Of a stretch of 46,382 bases of DNA, positions 31,217-40,120 are shown piece after piece. The stretch's first letter is position 1. Each line of letters starts with the position of its first letter. The stretch spans positions 1-46,382 of the forward strand of contig CAKPVJ010000016.1 in NCBI GenBank assembly GCA_934193515.1, in the 5' to 3' direction. This DNA comes from an uncultured Megasphaera sp. (lineage in GTDB: Bacteria > Bacillota > Negativicutes > Veillonellales > Megasphaeraceae). The notes under the pieces are model-generated. The model was not told the DNA's origin, did no database searches, and saw only the letters and a list, made by a program, of their open reading frames with translations. The position numbers and the translations under genes are program-made.

Positions 31217-33499
31217 ATGAATGAGGCTGAATGGCTGGGAAAAGACAACCAGCTCGGCATGGATATTTGGAACAATAAATACTGCAGTAACGGAGAAACA
31301 TTTGACCATTGGATTGGCCGAGTAAGCGGGCACGATACAGAAGCAGCAAAACTGATTCGGGAAAAGAAGTTTTTGTTTGGCGGACGTATTTTAGCGAATC
31401 GGGGATTAGAATATGAAGGAAAAAAAATTACCTTATCCAACTGTTATGTTATTACGCCGCCGGAAGACAATATTGAAAGCATTTTTGACCGGGCAGGCAA
31501 ATTAGCACGCACGTATAGCTATGGCGGTGGCTGTGGCATTGATATATCGAAATTAAGTCCGAAAGGAGCTCGCATTAATAATGCGGCCAAAGAAACGAGC
31601 GGGTCAATTTCATTTATGACATTGTACTCTCTGGTAACGGAATTGATTGGACAAAATGGCCGACGCGGTGCCCTGATGATTTCGATTGACTGTTCTCATC
31701 CGGATGTGTTGGACTTTATCAAATTGAAAACAGATTTGAACAAAGTAACCAAAGCCAATATTTCTATTCGCTTGAGCAACGAATTTATGGAAGCAGTGAA
31801 ACATCGTCAGCAGTTTCGTCTGCATTATACGCGTAAGGAAACAGGTCAGGTGATAGAAAGTTTGGTGAATGCAGCTGATGTATTTCACCTTGTTGCAGAA
31901 ACGAACTGGGATTATGGTGAACCGGGCGCTTTATTTTGGGATCGTATTTCTTCATGGAATTTGTTGGCAAATACGAAAGAATTTTCCTTTTCCGGCGTCA
32001 ATCCGTGCGCGGAAGAACCCTTGCCGGCTGGAGGTTCCTGTTTGCTCGGCAGCATGAATTTGGCTAATTTTGTGCAGCAGCCATGTACAGCGCAGGCCGC
32101 ATTTGATATGGATGATTTTAAACGATGCGTTACCGTGGCTGTTCGAGCACTGAATGATGTGCTGGATGAAGGGGTACCGCTTCATCCGCTCAAAGAACAG
32201 CGTGATTCTGTACAGGCTTGGCGGCAAATCGGGTTAGGCATTATGGGTCTTGGCGATATGCTGATTAAACTGGGCATTACCTATGGCAGTGAAAAAGCCG
32301 TTAAACTGTGCCATCAAATTGGGTTTGCTATGGCTGATACGGCAATTGCAGCCTCAGCCATGTTAGCGTCAGAACGAGGTGCGTTCGCCAATTGTCATGT
32401 CGATGAAATCATGGCAACGCCGTATTTTAAAGCCAATACAACGGAAAAAACAGCGAACCTTGTTAAACAATACGGTTTACGAAATTCCCAATTATTGACT
32501 ATTGCACCGACAGGAACGTTGTCTACGATGCTGGGAATATCCGGCGGTATTGAACCGATTTATGCTAATTTCTATGAACGAAAAACAGAATCACTCCATG
32601 GTACTGATGTATATTACAAAGTTTATACGCCGATTGTTGAAGCCTATATGAAGGCACACGGTATTAAGGATGATGCAAGCTTACCGCCATATTTTGTGAC
32701 AGCTTTAACGTTGGATTACCATCAGCGAATTGCGATGCAGTCAGCATGGCAGCAGCATATTGATGCGTCTATTAGCTCTACAGTCAATGTTCCCAATAGT
32801 TTTACTGTAGAAGATACGGAAAAATTATATATGCTGGCCTACGAAAAGGGCTGTAAAGGGTTGACGTTGTTCCGTGATGGTTGTAAGCGTGCCGGCATTT
32901 TAACGACACACGTGGAAGAAAAGACAGTACCCACTGCCGGTGAAGGACTGGAACGGGGAGAAATTGTTTCTATTGATGATAATGTTATTGGTAAGAAACG
33001 AAAATTGATTACGGGATGCGGCAGTTTGCATTGTATGGCATTTTTTGATCCGGAAACGGGAGCTTTACTGGAAACGTATTTAAGCAAAGGCTCAACAGGT
33101 GGCTGCAATAATTTTATGATTGGCTTATCACGTATGATATCCATTAGCGCTCGGGCGGGACTTGATATTTATACTATTGTGGATCAGCTCAATTCGACAG
33201 GAAATTGTCCATCTTATTCCGTGCGGCGGGCTACACGGGGAGATACGAGTAAAGGATCTTGCTGTCCCATGGCTGTAGGCAACGCACTTCTAGATATGTA
33301 CACAGAAGTACAGGAAGAGCTGAAACAGGTTTCATCTGTCGCCAATGGAAATCCTCCTGTAAAAAAAATGCCTGCCTATCCTAAGGCAGATAAAAAAGTA
33401 ACGGCCGATTCTATGTTTTGTCCGCAGTGCGGCGAACCGCTGGTATTTGAAGGCGGTTGTAATACGTGTAAAAATTGCGGATGGAGCAAATGCAATTAA
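31217..33499 (+). CDS. nrdJ: Adenosylcobalamin-dependent (class II) ribonucleotide reductase
   Basis: A 760-residue class II reductase converting ribonucleotides to deoxyribonucleotides with B12, without oxygen. Active-site Cys regions are visible: LSNCYVIT (about residue 75), NPCAEEPLPAGG (about 263) and a C-terminal redox or zinc module CPQCGEP...CKNCGWSKC (about 735-758). Other hallmarks are YSYGGGCGIDISKLSP and TLSTMLGISGGIEP. Length agrees with Thermotoga-type NrdJ. Ribosome binding site ACGGAGG. No cobalamin riboswitch is seen upstream. A putative NrdR site is present. Confidence 0.95.
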   Translation: MNEAEWLGKDNQLGMDIWNNKYCSNGETFDHWIGRVSGHDTEAAKLIREKKFLFGGRILANRGLEYEGKKITLSNCYVITPPEDNIESIFDRAGKLARTYSYGGGCGIDISKLSPKGARINNAAKETSGSISFMTLYSLVTELIGQNGRRGALMISIDCSHPDVLDFIKLKTDLNKVTKANISIRLSNEFMEAVKHRQQFRLHYTRKETGQVIESLVNAADVFHLVAETNWDYGEPGALFWDRISSWNLLANTKEFSFSGVNPCAEEPLPAGGSCLLGSMNLANFVQQPCTAQAAFDMDDFKRCVTVAVRALNDVLDEGVPLHPLKEQRDSVQAWRQIGLGIMGLGDMLIKLGITYGSEKAVKLCHQIGFAMADTAIAASAMLASERGAFANCHVDEIMATPYFKANTTEKTANLVKQYGLRNSQLLTIAPTGTLSTMLGISGGIEPIYANFYERKTESLHGTDVYYKVYTPIVEAYMKAHGIKDDASLPPYFVTALTLDYHQRIAMQSAWQQHIDASISSTVNVPNSFTVEDTEKLYMLAYEKGCKGLTLFRDGCKRAGILTTHVEEKTVPTAGEGLERGEIVSIDDNVIGKKRKLITGCGSLHCMAFFDPETGALLETYLSKGSTGGCNNFMIGLSRMISISARAGLDIYTIVDQLNSTGNCPSYSVRRATRGDTSKGSCCPMAVGNALLDMYTEVQEELKQVSSVANGNPPVKKMPAYPKADKKVTADSMFCPQCGEPLVFEGGCNTCKNCGWSKCN

Positions 33500-33537
33500 A
33501 AGGCATAAAATGATATATGTACGGCTATGAATATGTC

Positions 33538-33566
33538 TTGACATATTGGACAAACGTGTTTATAAT
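33538..33566 (+). promoter_or_regulatory. Serine operon promoter
   Basis: Consensus TTGACA (33538-33543), 17 bases, consensus TATAAT (33561-33566). Start of transcription near 33573, at the beginning of the T-box. Confidence 0.85.
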
Positions 33567-33572
33567 AAACTC

Positions 33573-33795
33573 AATATTTTAAAGGCGATGAAAGAGAAGC
33601 AACTTATGGTTGTCTTTGCAGAGAGCTGCCGGACGGTGTGAGGCAGTAGGACAGTAAGGCGTTCCGCTCTGGAGCTGCAAATGATGAATTTGACGGGTAC
33701 GCCCGGTATAGCGGTACAAGTTGGCCGAAAGGCAAGTTGGGTGGCAACGCGGGAATATACTCTCGTCCCTTTAGGGGACGGGAGTTTTTTTATTT
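33573..33795 (+). promoter_or_regulatory. T-box leader (Ser, UCC) of the serine operon
   Basis: The T-box sequence GGGTGGCAACGCGGG is at 33739-33753. The antiterminator is replaced by an intrinsic terminator ACTCTCGTCCC / GGGACGGGAGT and TTTTTTT (33759-33792). Stem I contains GAGAGC (33621-33626); stem III is ACGGGTACGCCCG. Alignment to the Cys T-box in this window puts the specifier at 33663-33665, UCC, a serine codon. Low charged tRNA-Ser would switch on serC, serA, the phosphatase and possibly serS. The remainder of 33500-33857 holds nothing else. Confidence 0.92.
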
Positions 33796-33857
33796 TATTG
33801 ATTTTTTTAGCAAGAGAGCTTTCCCTGCGGCTCCTTGGTGAGTGAGAGGTGTAACGT

Positions 33858-34931
33858 ATGAAACGAGTGTACAACTTTAATGCAGGCCCATCAGCTATGC
33901 CGCTGGAAGTGCTGCAGGAAGTTCAGCGTGAATTTTTGGATTTCAATCATACGGGAATGAGTATTGTTGAAATTAGTCACCGCAGTGCTGCTTATCAGGA
34001 AATGCAGGATGATACCGTAGCGACATTGAAAAAACTCCTGCAGGTGCCGGAAGGCTATCATGTTGTCTTTATACAAGGCGGCGGCAGTATGCAGTTTGTC
34101 ATGCATGCGGCAAACTTCCTGAAGAAAAAAGGCGGGTATATCAATACAGGTGTTTGGTCTGACAAAGCGATGAAAGCGGCGCAGTTTTTTGGAGAAACCT
34201 ATGAAATTGCATCGAGCAAAGCAGATCATTTTACGTATATACCAGCCAAAGAGGATTTTGTCGTGCAGCCGGATACGGATTATGTATACATGACGTCTAA
34301 TAATACGATTCACGGCACAGAATGGCAGACATTTCCTAATTTTGATATTCCAGTCATTTGTGATATGTCCAGTGATTTTTTGAGTCGGCCTGTAGATGTA
34401 CGGCAGTTTGACCTCATCTATGCCGGTGCGCAGAAAAATGTTGGGCCTGCCGGTGTCGTCATAGCGATTATCAAAGACGAATTTTTGAAGAACGCCAACG
34501 ATAACCTGCCGCTGATGCTGCAGTACAAGACCTTTGTGGACCATGATTCGACGTACAACACGCCACCGGTATTTGATATTTATTTTGTCAATAAAGTAGC
34601 GCATTGGCTTGATGACCATGGCGGTTTGACAGCCATGCATCGCCGCAATCAAGTCAAAGCCGATATGATTTACAGCGTCATTGACGAAAGCCAAGGTTTT
34701 TATAAAGGACATGCTAGAAAAGATTCACGCAGTCTGATGAACGTGACATTCAATCTGGCGACGCCGGAACTGGAAAAAGAATTTGTCACGCAGGCAGCGG
34801 CGCAGGACTTGATTGGCGTCAAAGGCCACCGGTCTATCGGCGGCTGCCGGGCTTCTTTGTATAATGCAGTCACTGAAGAAGGGTGCGCAGCATTGGCAGC
34901 ATTTATGAAAGCGTTTCAAAAACAACATTAA
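33858..34931 (+). CDS. serC: Phosphoserine aminotransferase
   Basis: A 357-residue class V PLP aminotransferase that converts 3-phosphohydroxypyruvate and glutamate to phosphoserine. The N-terminal NFNAGPSAMPLEVLQ is diagnostic, and the PLP lysine is in IYAGAQKNVGPAG. Length is normal for SerC. It is the first gene after the Ser T-box and lies 102 bases before serA; that gap contains a CAGCTGC/GCAGCTG hairpin (34948-34984) that may tune expression. Confidence 0.95.
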   Translation: MKRVYNFNAGPSAMPLEVLQEVQREFLDFNHTGMSIVEISHRSAAYQEMQDDTVATLKKLLQVPEGYHVVFIQGGGSMQFVMHAANFLKKKGGYINTGVWSDKAMKAAQFFGETYEIASSKADHFTYIPAKEDFVVQPDTDYVYMTSNNTIHGTEWQTFPNFDIPVICDMSSDFLSRPVDVRQFDLIYAGAQKNVGPAGVVIAIIKDEFLKNANDNLPLMLQYKTFVDHDSTYNTPPVFDIYFVNKVAHWLDDHGGLTAMHRRNQVKADMIYSVIDESQGFYKGHARKDSRSLMNVTFNLATPELEKEFVTQAAAQDLIGVKGHRSIGGCRASLYNAVTEEGCAALAAFMKAFQKQH

Positions 34932-35033
34932 ATTATAAAATTAACGACAGCTGCAAAGGTCGATATGTGCGGCTAAGGCAGCTGGAAAATATAGTATACA
35001 GGTAAACGTGACAGCGTTTAGGGGGAATTTAAG

Positions 35034-36626
35034 ATGAAAATTTTAGTTAGCGATGACGTATCGGTTAAAGGTGTAGAATTATTGCGGAAGCACGGTTATG
35101 AAGTCGATGTGAAGAAAAATTTGGATGAAGCCGGATTAGTTGCCTGCATTGGCGAATATGACGGGCTGATTACCCGTTCCATGACGCACGTAACCGAAAA
35201 AGTTATTGATGCAGCCAAGAAATTGAAAGTTGTCGGCCGGGCCGGTGTCGGCGTAGACAGCATTGATATCAAAAAAGCAACGGAACGAGGCATTGTCGTC
35301 GTCAATACACCGACAGCCAATACGATGGCTGCAACGGAACATACTTGTGCCATGATTATGGCCATTACCCGCCATATTCCGCAGGCTCACAATTCTTTGA
35401 TGGCCGGTGAATGGGACCGCAGCCGGTTTACAGGTATTCAGCTCAAAGACAAAACAATCGGCATTATCGGTGTCGGCCGTATTGGTTCGCGGATTGCCAA
35501 ACGCATGCAGGCTATGGAAATGAAAACCATCGGCTACGACCCGTACATTCCGGAAGAACGGTTTAAACAGCTTGGCGTAGAATCCGTTGATTTGGATACC
35601 TTGCTGAAAACATCGGATTATATTACGATGCATACGCCGCTGACGAAAGAAACACGCGGCATGATTGGCAAAGAAGAAATTGCTAAAATGAAAGACGGCG
35701 TTCGTGTCATCAACGTATCCCGCGGTGCTGTACTTGATATTCAAGCATTGGCAGAGGCCTTGAAAAACGGCCATGTAGCCGGTGCAGCCATTGATGTATT
35801 CCCGACAGAACCGCTTACCAAGGAAATCAACCCGTTTATTGGCCTGGATAATGTTGTTATTACGCCGCACCTTGGTGCATCGACGGTAGAAGCGCAAATC
35901 GGCGTATCCGTAGACGTTGCCGAAGGCGTTATGGCCGCACTCAACGGCGAACCGGTTCCGACGGCTGTCAACATGGCACCTATTCCGCAAAATGTATACA
36001 ATGTTATTCATCCGTATTTCGATTTGATGGAACGCATGGGGAACTTGGGCGTATATTTGGCTGATGCACCGATGAGAGAAATTCAGGTTGAATATACTGG
36101 AGAACTGGCCGACACAGAAACGCGGCTTTTGACAACAGCCGTCCTCAAAGGGGCTCTCAATCCGATTCTTCAAGATTCGGTCAATTTTGTCAATGCCAGT
36201 GAAGTTGCCAAATCCCGCCACATTGCTGTCAAAGAAATCAAATCGCATGACAGCGGCACTTTTGTCGATGCTGTAACAGTACGCATCAAAACATCGAAAG
36301 GCGAACATTCTTTAGTAGGCATGCTCTTTAACAAGACAGAAGCTAAAATCGTTCAGATTGATGAATACCGTGTAGACTTTACGCCGGAAGGCTATCTCCT
36401 CTTGGCCCCGCATGTAGACCAGCCGAATATGATTGGCCAGATTTCTACGATTTTGGGACAGGCCCATATCAATATTACGGGCATGCAGGTCGGCCGGATG
36501 ACGAAGACGGGCAACAATATCATGGCAATTGCTGTACAAGACGATATTCCCAATGATATTATGCTCAAGCTCCGTTCTATCAACGGCATTATCGATATGA
36601 AACTGATTCACTGCGACATTCACTAA
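35034..36626 (+). CDS. serA: D-3-phosphoglycerate dehydrogenase
   Basis: A 530-residue enzyme for the first step of serine synthesis. The NAD-binding motif is IGIIGVGRIGSRIAKRM (about residues 142-158), preceded by the N-terminal VGRAGVGVDSIDI region; catalytic His is in TPHLGAST. The protein is the long form with an intervening domain (about residues 320-450) and a C-terminal ACT domain (about 455-530) that usually binds serine for feedback inhibition. Ribosome binding site AGGGGGAA. It is followed by a histidine phosphatase gene after 12 bases. Confidence 0.95.
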   Translation: MKILVSDDVSVKGVELLRKHGYEVDVKKNLDEAGLVACIGEYDGLITRSMTHVTEKVIDAAKKLKVVGRAGVGVDSIDIKKATERGIVVVNTPTANTMAATEHTCAMIMAITRHIPQAHNSLMAGEWDRSRFTGIQLKDKTIGIIGVGRIGSRIAKRMQAMEMKTIGYDPYIPEERFKQLGVESVDLDTLLKTSDYITMHTPLTKETRGMIGKEEIAKMKDGVRVINVSRGAVLDIQALAEALKNGHVAGAAIDVFPTEPLTKEINPFIGLDNVVITPHLGASTVEAQIGVSVDVAEGVMAALNGEPVPTAVNMAPIPQNVYNVIHPYFDLMERMGNLGVYLADAPMREIQVEYTGELADTETRLLTTAVLKGALNPILQDSVNFVNASEVAKSRHIAVKEIKSHDSGTFVDAVTVRIKTSKGEHSLVGMLFNKTEAKIVQIDEYRVDFTPEGYLLLAPHVDQPNMIGQISTILGQAHINITGMQVGRMTKTGNNIMAIAVQDDIPNDIMLKLRSINGIIDMKLIHCDIH

Positions 36627-36638
36627 CAGGAGGTAACG

Positions 36639-37283
36639 ATGGTACGGATTATACTCATTCGCCACGGCGAAACACAGTGGAACATAGAAGGACGATATCA
36701 GGGACAGGAAGATACGCATCTGAGTGAACGAGGCCTGCAGCAGGGACACTTAGTAGCAGAAGGACTGAAGGATACGCCGATTGATGTGGCGATTTCCAGC
36801 CCGTTGGAACGGTCGTATATGACGTGCTCGTTTTGTGCCCAGCTCCACCATATTCCCATTGCCAAAGATGACAGGCTGCTGGAAATCAATCACGGCGACT
36901 GGGAAGGAAAACTGGCCGATGAAATTGAAGCGGCCTACCCGGAAGCCTTTCACCAATGGCATACGCAGCCGCATCTCGTGCAGATGCCCGGCAAAGGCGG
37001 AGAATCGCTGGAAGATGTCCGCCGCCGTGCCCGCGCGGCGTTTGATGAATACGCGCAGAAATATGACGGCAAAACGGTCTTGGTAGCGGCCCATGATGCT
37101 GTCAACAAAGCTGTTATTTGTGATGTCTTAGGGCTGGATATGAGCCATTTTTGGCAAATCAAGCAGGACAACACCTGCATCAATGTCTTGGAATGCCAAA
37201 ACGGCGTATGGCGTCTTGTCTTGCTCAACTCTACAAATCATATGGGGTATTTGTTCAGTGGTATTGAACAAAAGGGACTATAA
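36639..37283 (+). CDS. Histidine phosphatase family protein, candidate phosphoserine phosphatase
   Basis: A 214-residue member of the phosphoglycerate mutase-like superfamily. The catalytic motif is LIRHGETQWN at the N terminus (His about 8), followed by RYQGQEDTHLSERGLQQG; the second His is in VLVAAHDAVNKAVICDVL (about residue 151). It lacks the length of true dPGM (about 250 residues) and instead fits CobC/PhoE/PspA-like phosphatases. It is 12 bases after serA in an operon that has serC and serA but no HAD-type serB, so it may be the phosphoserine phosphatase. That assignment rests on context and on known PGM-like phosphoserine phosphatases. Confidence 0.85.
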   Translation: MVRIILIRHGETQWNIEGRYQGQEDTHLSERGLQQGHLVAEGLKDTPIDVAISSPLERSYMTCSFCAQLHHIPIAKDDRLLEINHGDWEGKLADEIEAAYPEAFHQWHTQPHLVQMPGKGGESLEDVRRRARAAFDEYAQKYDGKTVLVAAHDAVNKAVICDVLGLDMSHFWQIKQDNTCINVLECQNGVWRLVLLNSTNHMGYLFSGIEQKGL

Positions 37284-37293
37284 AGAGTATAAT
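37264..37293 (+). promoter_or_regulatory. Internal promoter before serS
   Basis: TTGAAC (37264-37269), 18 bases, TATAAT (37288-37293). It would allow serS transcription when the T-box terminates upstream, which suits an essential tRNA synthetase. Confidence 0.5.
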
Positions 37294-37340
37294 ACATAGT
37301 AGCTTATCTAAAAATAGACTGTTGAGGAAGGAAGAAAATC

Positions 37341-38627
37341 ATGTTAGATACCAAATTTATTCGTGAACATGCAGAAGAAGTAAAAGCTAATATTAAGAAT
37401 CGTCATGCCAAAGACGTAGACGTAGATAAATTCGTCGCGCTGGACAGCAAACGGCGTGAACTCCTGCAAAAAGTAGAAGCCATGAAAAGTGAACGCAATA
37501 CTGTAACGCAGGAAATCAGTCAATTAAAACGTAATAAAGAAAATGCAGACGAAAAAATCGCTGCCATGAAAAAATTAGGCGGTGATATTGCTGTATTGGA
37601 TAAAGAAGTCAAAGAAGTAGAAAAAGACATGCTCGCTATGCAGCTGATGATTCCGAACATGTGCCATCCTTCTGTTCCTATTGGCAATGATGACAGCGAC
37701 AATCCGGAAGTCCGCAAATGGGGCGAACCGACGAAGTTTGATTTCCAGCCGCTCAATCATTGGGATGTAGGCGAAAAATTGGGTATCCTCGATGCAGAAC
37801 GGGCTGCTAAAGTTACCGGTGCCCGCTTCTATTACTATATCGGCCTGGGTGCCCGCTTGGAACGTGCCGTATACAACTTCATGCTGGATCAGCATACACA
37901 GAAAGACGGCTATACAGAAGTCATTCCGCCGTATATTGTCAATCGCGATTCCATGACTGGCACGGGCCAGCTGCCTAAATTTTATGAAGACATGTATCGT
38001 CTGAATGTAGAAGGCGAAGAAATGTATATGATTCCGACAGCGGAAGTTCCTCTTACAAACTACTACCGCGGCGAAATTATCGACGGTGCCAAACTGCCGA
38101 TATACTTTACGGCGATGACGCCGTGTTTCCGTGCTGAAGCCGGTTCTGCCGGCCGTGATACACGAGGCCTGATTCGTCAGCATCAGTTCCACAAAGTCGA
38201 AATGGTCAAATATGTAGCACCGGAAACCAGTTATGATGAATTGGATAAATTGACGAATAATGCTGAAGATATTTTGAAAGCACTCGGCCTGCCGTATCAT
38301 GTAGTCTGCCTTTGCACAGGTGATATCGGCTTCTCTGCTGCCAAGACCTTTGATGTCGAAGTATGGTTCCCGGCACAGGGCAAATACCGTGAAATTTCTT
38401 CCTGCTCCAATACAGAAGATTTCCAGGCACGCCGTGCCAACATCCGCTTCCGCCGTGATACGAAATCCAAACCGGAATACGTTCATACATTGAATGGTTC
38501 AGGTCTTGCTGTAGGCCGTACGGTTGCGGCTATTTTGGAAAACTACCAGCAGGCAGACGGTTCTGTCGTCATCCCGGAAGTTCTCCGTCCGTATATGGGC
38601 TGCGATGTCATTACTAAACAAAAATAA
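37341..38627 (+). CDS. serS: Seryl-tRNA synthetase
   Basis: A 428-residue class II synthetase. An N-terminal antiparallel coiled-coil arm (about residues 30-100, rich in K and E) precedes the class II catalytic core: motif 2 CFRAEAGSAGRDTRGLIRQHQF and motif 3 GSGLAVGRTVAAILENYQ. Length is standard for bacterial SerRS. It charges tRNA-Ser, the very tRNA sensed by the T-box upstream of the operon. GAGGAAGGAAG precedes the ATG, and a terminator follows. Confidence 0.97.
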   Translation: MLDTKFIREHAEEVKANIKNRHAKDVDVDKFVALDSKRRELLQKVEAMKSERNTVTQEISQLKRNKENADEKIAAMKKLGGDIAVLDKEVKEVEKDMLAMQLMIPNMCHPSVPIGNDDSDNPEVRKWGEPTKFDFQPLNHWDVGEKLGILDAERAAKVTGARFYYYIGLGARLERAVYNFMLDQHTQKDGYTEVIPPYIVNRDSMTGTGQLPKFYEDMYRLNVEGEEMYMIPTAEVPLTNYYRGEIIDGAKLPIYFTAMTPCFRAEAGSAGRDTRGLIRQHQFHKVEMVKYVAPETSYDELDKLTNNAEDILKALGLPYHVVCLCTGDIGFSAAKTFDVEVWFPAQGKYREISSCSNTEDFQARRANIRFRRDTKSKPEYVHTLNGSGLAVGRTVAAILENYQQADGSVVIPEVLRPYMGCDVITKQK

Positions 38628-38661
38628 ATGTGTCTTGTTTGAATCACATAGCAATTATACT

Positions 38662-38690
38662 AAAAAGGCGTGCTGAGGCACGTCTTTTTA
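38662..38690 (+). terminator. Terminator of the serine operon
   Basis: AAAAAGGCGTGC / GCACGTCTTTTT arms with a 4-base loop and T run. Confidence 0.85.
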
Positions 38691-38732
38691 ATATATTCTT
38701 TTTAGTATACTCTTTTAGTTTTTCTTCTTTTA

Positions 38733-38786
38733 TGGTACAATGACTTGATAGTAAATATACTAACAATGGGCAAGGTAGGCCTTGTC
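38733..38786 (+). promoter_or_regulatory. murA promoter and leader hairpin
   Basis: An extended -10, TGG-TACAAT (38733-38741), with only a weak -35. A GGCAAGG/CCTTGTC hairpin (38769-38786) followed by TTTC lies in the leader. Confidence 0.35.
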
Positions 38787-38845
38787 TTTCGCTTTATGCT
38801 ATATATATCATAACTACTACTCGAATTTATTAGGAGGCACCAGAA

Positions 38846-40120
38846 TTGGAGAAACTTGTTATTCATGGTGGAAAGCCCTTGCAGGGCACGGTTCGTATCA
38901 GCGGGGCTAAAAATGCGGTCCTGCCGATTATTGTCGCATCCATGCTGGGAACGACAAAAAGCACATTGACAGAAATTCCGAAATTGGATGATGTTCACAC
39001 GGTTTGTGATGTTATTCAGTCTCTTGGCGTGCATATAGAAAATCCGCAAAAAGGTGTGTTAGAAATTGACGCAAGTCATTTAGATTCTACGTCTGCGCCG
39101 TATGATTTGGTTCGCCGCATGCGGGCATCTTTTCTCGTTATGGGTCCGCTGCTGGCGCGGAAGGGAAAAGCACAGATTTCACTGCCTGGCGGCTGCTCTA
39201 TCGGCGCGCGGCCTATTGATTTGCATTTAAAGGCATTTGAAGCGATGGGGGCCGTTATCAACTTGGAAAACGGTGATATTGAAGCGCATGTTCCCAACGG
39301 ATTAAAAGGAGCGCAGATTTATCTTGATTTTCCTAGTGTCGGCGCGACAGAAAACATTTTGATGGCTGCTTCTTTGGCTGAAGGCAAAACAGTATTGCAA
39401 AATGCGGCAGAAGAACCGGAAATCGTTGATTTGGCGACGTACCTCAACAGTATGGGTGCCAATATCCGCGGCGCCGGGACCAATGTCATTCGCATTGAAG
39501 GCGTAAAGGAACTGCACGGTGCCAATCATTCCGTTATTCCTGACCGTATTGAAGCCGGCACGTTTATGGTCGGCGCAGCTATGACGCAGGGCAATGTATT
39601 TGTTGAAAATGCGCTGTCAGAACATTTGAAGCCGCTCATTGCCAAATTGAAAGAAGTAGGCGCTGAAGTACAGGAAGAAATAGACGGCATACGCGTTATT
39701 GGGCATAAACCGCTTAAACCGGCAGATATTAAGACATTGCCGTATCCAGGCTTCCCGACTGATATGCAGGCGCAGTTTATGGCCTTGACGACGATTTGTG
39801 AAGGCACGAGCGTTATTACTGAAACCGTATTTGAAAACCGCTTCATGCATGTCGATGAATTTAAGCGGATGGGCGCTAAAATCCGCATTGAAGGCCGGAG
39901 TGCCATCGTGGAAGGGGTTCCTAAGCTGAAAGGGGCCGATGTCAATGCGACAGACCTTCGTGCCGGTGCGGCACTGGTCATGGCAGGTCTTGTCGCTGAA
40001 GGCGAAACGCGGGTCGGCTATTTGTATCACATTGACCGCGGCTATGATAATCTCGTATTCAAATTGCAAAGGCTAGGTGCTGACATTGTTCGGGTCAATA
40101 TTGACGAAGAAGAAAACTAA
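38846..40120 (+). CDS. murA: UDP-N-acetylglucosamine 1-carboxyvinyltransferase
   Basis: A 424-residue enzyme of the first committed step of peptidoglycan synthesis. The opening MEKLVIHGGKPLQGTVRISG and SGAKNAVLP motif are typical. The catalytic cysteine is present in GGCSIGARPIDLHL (Cys117), so fosfomycin sensitivity is expected. TTG start codon, supported by AGGAGG 8 bases upstream and by the family N terminus; no ATG is nearby. The MreB-like gene downstream overlaps its end. Confidence 0.95.
   Translation: MEKLVIHGGKPLQGTVRISGAKNAVLPIIVASMLGTTKSTLTEIPKLDDVHTVCDVIQSLGVHIENPQKGVLEIDASHLDSTSAPYDLVRRMRASFLVMGPLLARKGKAQISLPGGCSIGARPIDLHLKAFEAMGAVINLENGDIEAHVPNGLKGAQIYLDFPSVGATENILMAASLAEGKTVLQNAAEEPEIVDLATYLNSMGANIRGAGTNVIRIEGVKELHGANHSVIPDRIEAGTFMVGAAMTQGNVFVENALSEHLKPLIAKLKEVGAEVQEEIDGIRVIGHKPLKPADIKTLPYPGFPTDMQAQFMALTTICEGTSVITETVFENRFMHVDEFKRMGAKIRIEGRSAIVEGVPKLKGADVNATDLRAGAALVMAGLVAEGETRVGYLYHIDRGYDNLVFKLQRLGADIVRVNIDEEEN

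Noticed and set aside
33891..34712. 273-codon minus-strand frame opposite serC
   Set aside because: Shadow of serC; composition is not protein-like and no start signals exist.
35136..36308. 390-codon open frame on the minus strand opposite serA
   Set aside because: It is the reverse shadow of a well-supported gene; the translation is rich in Cys, His and Phe with no recognisable domain and no ribosome binding site.
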